A stretch of 64,000 bases of DNA from Mesodorylaimus sp. YZB2_4. Lineage: Eukaryota > Nematoda > Enoplea > Dorylaimida > Dorylaimidae. The stretch is taken from the NCBI GenBank assembly GCA_030248295.1, contig JASANH010001085.1, forward strand, positions 372,001 through 436,000, in the 5' to 3' direction. The notes beneath the pieces were generated by a model that saw only the letters and a list, made by a program, of their open reading frames with translations, was not told the DNA's origin and did no database searches. The position numbers and the translations under genes were made by a program. Positions 12,601 through 24,748 of the stretch are shown here, one piece after another. Positions within the stretch are counted from its first letter, which is position 1. Every line of letters begins with the position of its first letter.

Positions 12601-15600
12601 AAGCAAAAACCGCGAGTTTCAAATTTCGCCTTTGCGTAAAACTGCTGACACCCCCTCACGATGGCTTTCTTTTGTGCGCGATGATTGGGTTCGATGGTCA
12701 GATAACTTTTGTTGAATGTGGCGGCTTCGATGGTCTTAGCAGTTTGTTTTCTGCTTGGGTATTGCGCTTATCCTGCCTTTCGGCGGTCGCACTTATTACA
12801 ATTGGCGCCGATTGATCTCTGTCATAAGCACAATCCAACAAGATGGGGTCCATGCATTGTTATTCCATTCTTTTCAATCAGTTGATAGCCGGTGACTGAG
12901 AAAAGAAGCAGTTTCTCTGAATGAAAACCGGTCCGGAAAGATGCGATTAGGCGCAGAAGTATTGTTATAGGGGGAAAGGGATTCTTAGAATTGTGAAAAA
13001 TGGCCGTAATTTTCGTCCCCTGTTTCAGTGCATAAATCATTTTTCTTTCTTGATAAGGAAGATTTGGTGCTCGAGGGTGACCTCATAGTTCGCACGTTGT
13101 GTGAGGTAGGAGGCGAGTGCTCAGCTATAACTTCGATGTTTGGTCAGAGATCGGAAGCTCGGGTCGTCCTTTCCAGATGTTGCGCGATCCCTTGTGCCGG
13201 GTACGGACATGAACAGCAGACGTGAATCCATATCTGGCTGCCTGACTTGTGTTCTTGCTTGCGTTGATTAGTATTACTACAGGTCATCAGGATCGGGGAG
13301 CTCAGTCCGGTCAGAGTCTGGCGGACATATCAGTTGTCGCCCACGCCCACGTCTTGGCGGTCCTTGTCCTTCTTGCGATAGATTATTCTTTATTGAGGAG
13401 TTTCGGCCTCTTTTTCACCCGCTATTGTTTAAATGGCCTCACCAAGGACCGGTGCTGCAATGGTGAAGTGGATTTGGCCTCGTGTTCAGTTTGCTAGCTA
13501 ACGAGGGGGTCCTGGGTTCAACCCCAGGCGATGAAGGTTAGTTTGGGAAATCCCTAAATCCTTGACCGGCGGCCTGCCTTGCGTGACTAACCCTGCACAG
13601 TCGAGTGCTCCGATGCAAAAACGGAAGCCAGACTTGTAGGCAGTCTCCATGAACCATGAAGCTTCAGGAACTCTATTTTGTAGTTAGGCGATTCCTAAAC
13701 CCAAATGATAATTTCTAATTTTTCAACTTAGTAACATTATTATGAGCACGCGCTAGAAATTTTTCTGTTCAATATAGAGCAGGTGGAGAAATTCAGAGGG
13801 GAAGAGGCCGCGCGTAAGATTGGCTCATAATCTTGGTGGAGGTCGTTTGGCCCTCGCTGTCCGCTGGTCTTCGGAGCCAGGGGTCACGGTGCCAAAGATG
13901 CCAGGTTTAACACCAATAACATATCGAGGGCCGTGGGTTATAAACCCGATCCGAAAAGCCATGTCCAGCCAAGGCCTTCTCACTCACACAGAGGCATAGC
14001 CGGAGAAGAGAGCCGCCATGCGCGCTGCTTGCACTGTCTCCCTTTCCCGCCTCACTACAGGATACTCTTGTTCTCTGCGCTAAAAAATCAGATGTCGATG
14101 GCCTCCGAATATTTAAAGGGTCCACATTTCTGCGGCTGTGTTTACAATAGAGACGGCATTCGCTAATCGTAAGTGCAAGGTAGCTTTTGGGAAAAAAGTG
14201 CTGAAAGGGCAGTGTGTGCGCATATTGCATATCTTTGCTCTCCGAAGATGGAAGCAAGTGTTACACCATTTAGCCTTTTTTGAGCTCCAAATCCTGTTTT
14301 TGGTGTAGGGCGACTGAAGCCGTCCAAACCTTTGATTCCAGTCTCACCCGGCCCTCTCCTTGTGGACACAGGCGGAATGTGTACTCCCGTGCTGCTGTGC
14401 TTGAGGTCTGAGCGAGACCACGCTCAAGGCAGGAGAAGACCTTCCTTTCTAATGGGAAAGATGCGGAGGTGGTTGAAACGCAAACCACAGCATTCCCACA
14501 GCCGTCAGAAAATTCATCGCTTCTGACGAATTGCTCATGTTTTTGTTGTGTCGCATAAGCGAAGACCACAATGTGCAGCAATAAATCGCAGTGACTAAAA
14601 ACATGGCGAGGTAATATTTCAGCGAAATGATACTCGAGATAAAGGCTATATTTTTCATCGTCCAAGAGGGACTACCTAATTAATGCTGAATGTACAAAGT
14701 GGCTCGACGGTTTTCACTGGACGGGCATAAAAATCGGTTCAACTCTCACCCGTTAGCCAGCACCCACGCATCAGTTTTAACCCAGACCTACACCATACCG
14801 CATCTTGGGCGGTACGGGAATGGGTATCAATGAAGGATATGGATTCGGGCTAGCTCTTTTCAAAATCTCCTCTTGTCTATTCATGGAAGACTCAGCAATT
14901 GTGTGAGCAAATATAGATTTTTCATTATCGCTGGCCATTTAGTAGAAACTCGAAAATAGCGAGGCTTACTCAAACATTTTCCCCTTACTTTGGTTGGAAA
15001 TTATTAAAATGGACGCCGGTTTGCTCTTCTTGTTATAGACGCCTTTTCCCGCTCTTATACTACCAACGTCCTCCTCGACTGGGGGTTAATCGAAAATTTG
15101 GTCTCAGAACTGAATCTGTTCAATCGAGTTTGTCATTTTCGGGTTCCCCCCCCCCCCCGGATACAGTGGAAATTCTGTGATGTTTTGATTTTTTCTCTGT
15201 AGGGACTGATTTTAATGAAATTTTGTGTAATATGTTCACTGTGAGGGACAATGGCGACTTGCGAGCCTCCTAGGCTCTACTACCTGTCCTATCCGCCAGT
15301 GCTAGTGGGTGCGAGTAGGAAGGTAACGTTAGCGCATTGATTCCCTCGTGGCCTTGGTGGAAAGAAGACAGTGTCGACAACGAGCTAAGAGCATCGTTCA
15401 CAAGCTGAAACATAAACGGCCTAGCAAGGGGGCGGCAAATGACGCACTGCGCTCTCTCCAGCTCTCGTCCAATTTGAGACACGTAACATTTCTTTATGGC
15501 CAATCATTCGTGTACCGTGCGCATATTGGACACGGTTGCTAACCAGTCGACCGATTGACGCTGGCTCTTTTGTGCCTAGCTAGCTGCCTCGAAGACCGTC

Positions 15601-16073
15601 CTTACTACAGCTATTAGCTAGGCACACAGGCCGACTGGGGTCAGCCTCGTGTGGGCTCGCAAATGCAAATATTCCATAAATGGACGGAAAATGGTTCGAG
15701 TGGGAGAACTTGAAACATAGTAGCTAGTTTTGTCTAAAAGGATAGCGTGAATTGGAGGAAACTCACCCATTGATTAGATTTAGGCTCTAAAATTCGATTA
15801 TGTCCTCCAGCATTTTCCTATGATCGTCTTAGTTTAACTTGGTTTCTCATTTTGGAATACACTTTAGCCTAGGAGTGAAATCCGATAAAATTCTATTCCT
15901 TTTCATCAATTTCTCGCTCTTGAAAGCTTCGGATTTCAGGATTTGCGTCACTTGCTATTGTATTCCCTTTATTGAGTATTTTATACGTTTTTCTAGGACT
16001 GGATTCACGACACATCGAAACCCAGCCAGCAAAAGTGTCGACCCCGATTCCCATTCAGTAACCTAATCTAGTG
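9620..16073. other. Long gene-free stretch before the K+ channel
   Basis: No gene supported. Two tandem copies of a unit containing GGCGGGAAATTCAAA lie at 11001 and 11035. A C-run of 12 lies near 15147. A T-arm-like CCTGGGTTCAACCCCAGG palindrome is at about 13508-13530. The longest frames here (12423-12815 + and 14270-14665 -) have no motifs, no splice context and biased composition, so I left them out. Confidence 0.4.
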
Positions 16074-16082
16074 TATATAAAA
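16074..16082 (+). promoter_or_regulatory. TATA-like box upstream of the Shaw channel ATG
   Basis: TATATAAAA lies 37-45 nt before the channel's start codon. The spacing suits a TATA box with a very short leader, but AT-rich DNA makes chance occurrence likely. Confidence 0.25.
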
Positions 16083-16118
16083 ATAGAATTCTAAATTCGG
16101 ACGTCGGACCAATATCGA

Positions 16119-19100
16119 ATGGCTCAAGACCCAGATAATCGTATTATTCTAAATGTTGGTGGTGTCCGACACGAAACATATAAACATGTATTGAAGAAAA
16201 TACCAGCTACTCGGTTATCAAAATTAACTGAAAATCTTGCCAATTATGATCCAGTGCTGAAAGAATATTTTTTCGATCGACATCCGGATGTTTTTGCTCA
16301 AATTTTAAATTATTATAGAACAGGTAGGCGTGGCATACTGTACCTGCTTGCCTTACTGTATGGATATAACATTCGATACTCAAGAGGGGGCGTGGGAGCC
16401 GATGTCAGTTTTCCATGGCGCACTTTGAGAACAGAGCAGATGCAAAACTGTAGTTCCAAAGATAAGGAGTTGGCTACCTGAATTAGTAGCTTATTTTTCT
16501 TTTAAAAACACATTAGATAACTTGCAAATATGCGAAAATTCTGTGCTTAGCTTACGGCCTTCTGAATAAGTTTGAAAATACGAAATTTAGCGTGACTGCC
16601 GCTTATTGAGTTAATTTTTGGTTTTAAATTTTTTATGTCTCGTTCTTTTGTCAGTCCTCGTTCACCCATGCCTGTTTTTGGGCACATGGAGACTGCGGAC
16701 CAGTCACACGGTTCAAGAAGTTGCATTCATGGTCACGTAGTCCAGATTGTACCTGCTGCACACAGCTCATAGAGGGTCAGCAAAAAAATCGGTTAGCGAA
16801 AGACAGCAAATCAATAAAAAAGTGGCCCCCGATTCGCAAAGCAGCAAACCCGGCCATTTTGCTGCCACCTAATGCGGGAGTTATACATATCAGCAGAATT
16901 AAATTTTTTCAAACGATGTTTTGTTTTTTATCTAAAGAGATCATAGTTATAAGATAGCATAGAGAAACAAAGATTCATATTTTTACTCAGAAATTTTCGA
17001 GTATTTTCTAAATTTATTATGGCGCTTTCAACATCAGCAACATGAACTGGCAAGCATCAAATTGGAATGAGAATGTGCACAGAGCTCATAGAATATCATT
17101 TTAAAAAATCAGATCAACGAAATCAAAAAAATCAATAAAAAGGTAACTAATTGGATTAAGCGGAATGCTTTTGTTTACAAATTCAAACTGAAAAGGAAAA
17201 TAATTTGTGCCGGGAATTTATGCGAAACTATCGAAAAGTATGAGCTTCTTCACTATGTTTTCAGCTCTTCGAGTTTCGGCTTTCTTTTAGCCATAGTGGG
17301 CTTATTAAACTGATTTTTAGTCTGTCAAGATATGAGTTTTTGACCAAATCGACAAGACACCCAGGGGTAGCATGTGAGAAGTGCACGGCTAAAAGAGGAA
17401 CAACCTAACTCTTTTTGGATCTTCGAGTTTCGGCTATTGAAACCCATTATTCTTTCTCAGAATAATGAGTTTACTCAGCTGATTTTAAGTCAGTCTGGTC
17501 AAGATTTCAGTTCTTGCTTAACCTAACCGGACCGAAACGACAGGGCGCCTAGAGAGGCATATGAGAAATGCATGGCTAAAAGAAGAATCCGCAAGTCCAC
17601 ATGGTTTCGCCTAAATTCGGAGCTGGACCTGACTGTACTGTGATTTTGTGATGATTAGAGCGGCAAATTTTTAGGCAAACTTCACTACCCAACGAATGTG
17701 TGCGGTCCACTTTTCGAAGAAGAGCTCGAGTTTTGGGGTTTGGATTCTAATCAAGTGGAGCCGTGTTGCTGGTAAGCCAATGGCACAGTACTGTCTTCAG
17801 TAATTTTTGCAAAGACTTATTTGTTTTTCAGGATGACATATACTCAACATAGGTAAGTTATGCTTGATACTCGCAATTGTGAATAGTTTTGAGGTTTAGT
17901 GCTTCGAAATTTTCCTCCATGGTGTACGGTTCCTGTAGATAGGTTTTCCCTTTTGCTCTTATCCTTAGGAATGAAGAATGAAAGGTTTCACTCTAGGAAA
18001 TAACACACCAAGGCTTTATCGCTAAAGTTTGCACTTGAGGGGTGCTCTCGATGAATTCCTCGAGGCCTATATTTCAGATCAAAGAAGATGGGCTCGCCTT
18101 ACACATGTGAATTAGTCGCGGGACTCGGGGTTTTCTCGTTGCTAGGCACATTACTTCATGTCCTCCCTGTCCACCTGAGCTGAAATGTCGAAAGCTGGGT
18201 ATGGCAAGCAGGCAGAGAGGCGAGGGAAGATTGATCAAGCTAATGAATCTAGTGAACGCACTCACAATTTTTGATTGAATGTTCATTTGATGAGGAATTA
18301 AGTTTTTATGAAGAGCAGCGTAGGGAGTGTTTGAAACGCGCAAAAAACTAGCGGAAACTTATCATAGTTTAACAGAAAATAAAACGTCTGACAAGGATTG
18401 CTCTGACAGGTGGCGCAGAAAATTATTCGAATTAATGCAACAACTTCACGATTCACATCACTAGAGCACCAGAGTGTGAGTGTCGGGATGATTTAACCTC
18501 CCGATGGCGAGTGGCTGACCAGAGGAGGATTTGGTAGATCACAAAATTTTGACATTGTAGCGGCAGCGTGCAAGATAGTCTACGCCTGCGATCTGGGTCT
18601 GGCTGTAAATAATGCCTGGTGCCTGATATTACGAGTGTCCAATCGTGAGTTCCAATGATTTTGGCTGATCAGATTACGTGTGCTGTTGAACCAGGGGGGT
18701 TCAGGGGAAGTTTTTCATTGTCGCGACAGCTTGTAAGAGTATTCACTCGCTCCTGGGTCTGACTGTCAATGCTAACGTTGAGAGATGTGACTGAAGGAGT
18801 TCGAAGGCATCAGACATGCCAGTACGAGTGTCTGTATAGAAAGTCCAATGGATATTTGTGATACCCACTAAAGTATGCTTGGTTTATCGACATGCAAGAC
18901 ACTGAAACACGTGCTCGCGAGCCACTTCGACCGTACCACCTTCCGGCTGTACTCTACCACAGTACTGGGGATGATACTGTACTGTACGGTGCGTGTGACT
19001 TCTGCCCTCTGCACGGAGGGGGAGCCTACACGGGTCTCTGCAGGTTCGAATCACCACTGCGCGATCCCAATAGCCGGACGATAGCAACGTACAGATTTTA

Positions 19101-22100
19101 CTATGCCGACTAGCGGACACCTCCACGACTGACCAGTCGCTCACGAATACGCGGGCAGGGAATATGAAGGGCGAAGGGAGCCGAACGCTAGTAGCGACGC
19201 GGCCGCACTAGACGGAATCACCAACGTGAACTGCGGACTTAGAGACCGCACCGTGTCAGGTGGGCTGACAGGTGTGGGCAGATACCGGTTTGATTTGGCT
19301 AGATCTGATCCTGTGCCAGGAGGGGCAGAACACGTGGAAGTGACTCACGTGCTGGATACACACGTGCCGTGCGGCTGAGGGGGGAAGGAACCACTTGCAC
19401 AGAGAGGTGCGGGCTACACTCCTCCCACCGCCAATTGAGCGTGACCCCACGCTCCTCAAAAACTCTCGGAGTTCAGAATAGGGAACATAGGAGCAACCGA
19501 CACAATTGCTGATCGATCCTAGGACGGCAGGTCCTAATGGATCAAATCAGATGGACTTCCCAAACGAAGGGCAGCAAGGTTCTAAAGAGCGGGTCAGATA
19601 CGCACAGTAGGGGTGGACTAGTGGATCTGAAAAGCAGAGTCCCTCAAAACTTCACCTGCAGTTCGTTGGGACACTAGGATCAGTTTGTTGAACCTTGGGG
19701 CACATCAAAGAACGCACAAAACGCGTATATACTCTAGGAACAACAACTCTTATACTCCTAAGTTCGCACGAGACGCAATCACTGCTCGGTACTGCAGTCA
19801 CTGCCAAGTACGGCCATACTGACTTTTTAATGTTTTTTGTGATAATTTGGCGTTGGGATGGACTTTTTGCTTCATAAGGGCCAGTTGGACGTATTTATCG
19901 AGTAAAAGCTTTCAAAAAAAAATTATTTTTTTAAATCCAAGATGGAATTTTTGGCCAGTACGAATATGGTGCGGTATGAGCCATACCAGGCCTCAGGTAG
20001 GGTATGGCCGGTATGGTCGACCCTGGCTTGTGAGCCAGCGTGTGTCAAACGATAGGCACAAAATGGACACAACCAGTCAAGTTGATGTTTCATTAGCCTC
20101 AGACTTCTAGAGGTGTGAGACTGCTTCTCTGATCGCGAGTTTTATGCGGAGTGCGAAGCTCCGCGCTGAGGATTTGTTTAATGGAAGTCGCGCCTATACT
20201 CAGGAAGCAACAACCCGGTAGGATGTCTGGAGGCTGTGCTGGAAAAGCCCTGATCAGTTGGATGCTGGAAAGGAAAGGACCGCCGACAATAGGCGCGTGT
20301 CCACTTGCGCGATGAGGCTCGCTAAAATTTTGTGATCTTCCAAAACTCAGTGGTTCAATAGCTTTACGCAATCTGAACTACAAAAATGATGAAAGAGTTT
20401 CCTCGCACTCGGGCCCTCCAACGGGGTAAATAGCGGGTGAACTTGTGGGTTACGGTGGTTACATAAATTTGGGATTCCAAAACAGCCTTTCCTTTTACAA
20501 TATGGCGCACTTGTGCCATGGTTAGAATGTCATATTATTCTTTATCCATAGTCGGGCACTACTCAACGCACTTTAGTGCTAAGGAACACATTTGACAATC
20601 ATTCAGGACGGAAATCAGGTCCTATCGAGCCATTATCCTTAGCTGGCTGGATTCTAAAGATGCAGATTTCAAGCATTCTATCATAATTTTTAGAAATACT
20701 CAAGAAGTGTTGGCTGTGATCGAGCAGCTGGATAATAAAAATTTGACGGAAGAAGAATTGGCTGTCAAATTCGGATGGGAAGACGATTATATTGGGGGCA
20801 ATTTGACAAGTTGGCAAAGATTGAAGCCGAAAATTTGGTCCCTTTTTGACCAGCCATGGTCATCGCCTGCTGCTAGGGTAAGTCAGAATTTTGTGCTCTA
20901 TTTCATGGTGAAACAAAAAAATGGGACGGTAGGGTATATAAAGTGTGTTCTTTAGTTCCATGTTCTCAGAAAATATGCGATTGTGTTGAGAGCAGAGCGG
21001 GACTAGCTGGTCGCCGGATCGATCAAATAAACAATATGGTTTCCGCATGAGATACACTAGTTTCCTGTCTTTTATGCTGAATATTTGATAAACTCGATAT
21101 TTGATGTCACAGGAAACCTGGAACCCATTCAAGTGGATACTTGCGAAATAGAGATAAGAAAATTGGCATGGTGTGGGTGTGAGGGGCTGAGTATAGTATC
21201 GGATAATGCTTTCTTGGCCAATTTTGGAATTTCGGAAGTGCGGAAGGAACGAAATGACACAGTGCGCACTGCGGGTCATTTCGTTCAATATGAGCTATGG
21301 CCATCGTCATGGTTCGTTCACGTTTTAAGACATACTAGTCGGAAAAAGAGAAAACTGGCTGCAGGATTCTGATCTGATCTAATTTGATCTGATTTATTCC
21401 CCAGCGGAAGGCACTTGCGCACTTGAATGCGGGGCACATGAGCATACCGTGTAACAATAAATGGAAAGTCAAAAAAAATGTGAAACGTCGATCATTTTTA
21501 AAACAAAAAAGAGTGTACAGATTTCCTGAACTTGCCATATGACATTAATCTTTTTTTTTCATCGTTCACAGAGAATATAAAGTTTTGTAACAGAGAATAT
21601 AATTCGATGACACCGTAGCCTGACCGGTGTTCAGATATCCGGCTCCCCTTTCGCATCTCATAGCGCAACCTATTTTCGTGAACTGAGCTCAAGATTTTTG
21701 TTATCTTTGTTTCTGCTGTGGGAAAATCAGACGCTGCATACGTTTATTTTTGACCCATTGTTGCCTCCTGCGTGCAAGAAATTGGGTACATGCGAAAAAG
21801 AATGGTCTCGGCAAAAGGATTTTTATTAAAAATTGCGCGACCAAATTCAACAAAACTTGAGGCTGTCACGATCAGGACAAATCGCAGGCTGGTTTGGTTG
21901 ATAGACCTACTTTACTGTATTCAGGAAATCCGTCGTTTTTCAATGTGGGGAGAACAAAAATAGGTAAATTGCTCAGTTGCTCTCGACAATTTTTCTGGGT
22001 TCGCTATCGTGCAAGAATCAATAAATTATGCTAAAAAAGGCGTGCCCCTTCACTTCGCTATGTGAATTTTATGGTATTTGTGCACCGAGGGGTTCAAAAG

Positions 22101-23628
22101 TCACGAGTCACGGGCCACAAATCGATACACTGAAAAAAGTCAGTTTGCGCGTCTTGTGTCTTTGTTAGCAATCTCACGGCTAACTTAAACATAATCACAA
22201 TCATTGTCAATTTGACGTTTGATTTAAAAATTTCAGGCAATCTCTTCAGTGGCTGTGATATTCATTTGCCTGTCGACGCTCGTATTTTGCCTAAAAACGG
22301 AAGGTACTTTTAATATCCCGCACATAGTCCTGATTGGCGATGAAGCATTTCTAAACGGGTCGTTGGATAATTTGATCGATTACAGCAGCAACGCGACTGG
22401 CATCCACGTGCACATGCACAGGCGACCAGTGGGCGTTGATAAGAAGTCGCAAGAAAGTCAAGAATATCTGACTTATATCGATTTGGTATTCAACATTTGG
22501 TTCGCCTTTGAGATCTTAGCTCGATTTTCGGTGGCCCCTCGTCGTACCAGTTTCATGAAGGAGCCATTGAATATTATCGATTTCAGTGCCACTCTTTGGT
22601 TCTACGTGGAATTTGCTTGTCGAAAGTTGTGGCCTAACTCGGCCGCTTATGAAGCCGTGCAGGTGGTGGGTATTGTTCGTATATTGCGACTATTTCGATT
22701 GGCCAAGCATTCGGTTGGCTTGAAAATATTGATGCTGACATTCAAGGCTAGTGCGCACGAGCTGATGCTGTTGGTGTTCGTCGTGGGGCTGGCTATCGTC
22801 TTATTCGGGGCTTTGGTCTATTACGCTGAACGTATCGCCCCCTCGAGTATCAACGATTTCGATAGTATACCGCACGGATTATGGTGGGCTATCGTGACCA
22901 TGTGTACGATCGGATATGGGGACATGGTGAGTGGAAATGGTACCACCCAGGGCGCCACTAGGGTCAGACCCGCCGTGGGCCTTACGGCTTTACCCCCAGT
23001 CATCCTCATGGGGGCGAAAAAGGGAAGGACCTTCATCGTTCGATGACGGCTTTTCATTGCTTGTCACTTAGTGGTACACTCCTGGAGGTGTCCTCCCATC
23101 GGCCCAGTAAACGGCCATCGTTATTGGTGTCATTTTTGGTAGGGACCGCGCGGGGGTGATTCGAATCACGCACGCGCGTAGGTACTCTATTCCCACCCAT
23201 AGCTGGGAGGGGTACCACAGGCGTCATGGTGGGATCTCACTATTTCCCACTATCGATCATCCTTGTTGGAGGTCAAGAGTCCCATCATGGGCTTAGGCTC
23301 ATCCTATGAATCAGTGAATGAATCATGATGGACATTGCAGGTACCCCGCACAATGCCGGGCATGATCGTTGGCTGCGCTTGTGCCTTGACCGGTGTACTG
23401 ACGGTAAGCATAGCCCTGTCCAGCCGCCCCCTCATTCTAAGCACAGCCTCGTTTCAGCTGGCCTTGCCCATGCCAGTGATTGTGAGTAACTTCGAAATGT
23501 TCTACAGCCACGCGCAAGCTCGCGCTAAATTGCCCAAGAAACGACGGGTCGTATTGCCACCAGAACAAACGAAAATGATGGTCAAACCCAACAAACCTAA
23601 TAAGCTAGGCATGCCCAATGATGGATAG
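16119..23628 (+). CDS. shaw: Shaw/Kv3-family voltage-gated K+ channel, 476 aa, seven exons
   Basis: Tetrameric plasma-membrane K+ channel subunit. Exons: 16119-16323, 17675-17771, 17832-17852 (a 21-bp microexon encoding MTYTQH with split flanking codons), 20694-20877, 22237-22926, 23341-23403, 23458-23628. Phases all agree and total 477 codons including the stop. The T1 domain starts [12 protein letters not shown] and keeps the zinc-binding HX5CX20CC motif (HYPTNVC to PCCW). S1 is at [20 protein letters not shown]. The S1-S2 loop has two N-glycosylation sequons. S4 is [12 protein letters not shown]. The pore is [10 protein letters not shown], and the S6 bend is PMP rather than PVP. A basic KLPKKRR segment follows S6. 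The nearest relatives by memory are Shaw and C. elegans EGL-36/SHW proteins. The start has the usual short Shaw N-terminus, with no ball peptide. Confidence 0.95.
16324..17674 (+). other. Shaw channel intron 1
   Basis: GT at 16324 and AG at 17673-17674. No internal gene. The word CTTCGAGTTTCGGCT recurs near 17263 and 17421 together with a partly repeated ~200-bp segment, an old local duplication. Confidence 0.6.
17853..20693 (+). other. Shaw channel intron 3, with GC-rich insertion-like DNA
   Basis: This is the gene's largest intron (2841 bp). The segment about 18885-19470 is GC-richer than its surroundings and contains a GCAGGTTCGAATCACC B-box-like word near 19041, suggestive of a tRNA-derived SINE or other insertion. 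No coding exon is evident between the 21-bp microexon and 20694. Confidence 0.45.
20878..22236 (+). other. Shaw channel intron 4
   Basis: A GTAAGT donor at 20878 and TTTCAG acceptor at 22236. The open frames inside have no domain signature. Nothing else recognised. Confidence 0.6.
22927..23340 (+). other. Shaw channel intron 5, GC-rich
   Basis: A GTGAGT donor directly after the GYGDM codon and a TTGCAG acceptor. The intron is much more GC-rich than the others, has CACGCACGCGCG, and ends with a repetitive ATGAATCAGTGAATGAATC tail. It may be an inserted short retroelement, but I could not identify one. Confidence 0.5.
23404..23457 (+). other. 54-nt in-frame intron within S6 of the Shaw channel
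   Basis: Donor GTAAGC and acceptor GTTTCAG bracket 54 nt that are a multiple of three and contain no stop. Splicing restores the family S6 sequence [16 protein letters not shown]. Retention would insert 18 residues just before the PxP hinge. I call it an intron because the spliced form matches the family without a gap. Confidence 0.8.
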
Positions 23629-24748
23629 GCGAGAAACTTGATTAGAAATCGGAAATTCTAGGAGACAACGAGTACTTGTGAGGTTGTGAGCTTATTTCTT
23701 GGGTTTTCTTTTTGTCTGATAGATCATGCCAATATAGGAAGCCAGAAGGTTACCGAAGATAGAATTAGCACAGGGCAGTCACTCGGACCGAAGCCATATC
23801 ACTTATTAGGAAAGAAACACGTAACCTGAAAAAGTACTTTTATGTTTCGTGCGGATACGTTGTCTGAACGGATACAACGTGTAAATGTGCAACAGTAATA
23901 GTGTAACATCGGTGAGCTTGTAATAGACGTGACAAGAATCCTTTATCTGTGCTTTATAGACAGTTCGGGTCTAGCACATAAAGCCAGACCAAAGCAAGTC
24001 TCAGCATGAGGCCAGTGAAACAAAGGGCGTCCTTCCCACCCATGCAGTGTGCGCAGAAGGTCCTGACTCCCGTCGAGGTGATGTGTCTGGGACGTCCGTG
24101 TCCTGTGAGCAACAGGGCTTCCACGCTGTTATCGATAAGGCTCCGTATGGGTAAGTAGTATATGGTAGAATAAGGTGCGTCCTACGCGCTGCAGTCACTC
24201 TGTCCCACTTTCAGCATTTCCGACCTGCCTAAGGTGATGCTCGTATTTTGGTATGGTTAAGCAGTGGGAGGCGTGTGCCTCTCACTCTGGTTGCGCACTT
24301 ACAGGCGGATTCGACTCGAAAAATCATTGCCCAATACTTGTGTCTTCCTTAGCCCTCTAGCGCGCTGTATTGTGCTTGGCTATGCAAACAACAGTGTAGT
24401 GAAAAGGAGTATGTGCCATAAAATTGCACGTGATTTATCCACAGGAACCAACTGTTCACTGCGATGAGATGGGTGTATGCGTATTACTATGCACATGAAT
24501 CACACCCCTCAAATAAGCACCCCTCTCCGAATATGGGGTTATACACGAGTCTCCGAAGAGGTTTTACACACTATATCCAAATTACCACATTTATTCAACT
24601 ATACCGAGATATATTTTTCGCCTGTAGTTACCTTACGGTATTTGACAAGACCCCAAAACCCTGACTGTCAGTCAGGACTAAGCTTACTGTACCTAATTTT
24701 CTAAACTTACTTTTATAAAATGTGCTACTGTAAATAAAATGACCAAAC
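23629..24748. other. Gap between Shaw channel and M13 protease 3' ends
   Basis: The two genes converge on this gap of about 1.1 kb. A TTTATT at 24590-24595 would be an AATAAA signal for the minus-strand protease, about 155 nt after its stop. I see no clear AATAAA for the channel close to its stop. The phrase CTAGCGCGCTGTATTGTGCTTGGCTATG near 24357 resembles 62877, so it belongs to a dispersed repeat. Confidence 0.45.

Noticed and set aside
12423-12815. 130-codon plus-strand frame
   Set aside because: No conserved motif, no splice-compatible neighbours and first codon chosen arbitrarily; probably chance.
13495-13545. Possible tRNA gene (GGGTTCAACCCC)
   Set aside because: Only a T-arm-like palindrome is present; no D-arm, anticodon arm or acceptor stem can be drawn.
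14270-14665. 131-codon minus-strand frame
   Set aside because: Overlaps other open frames on both strands, with no domain signature.
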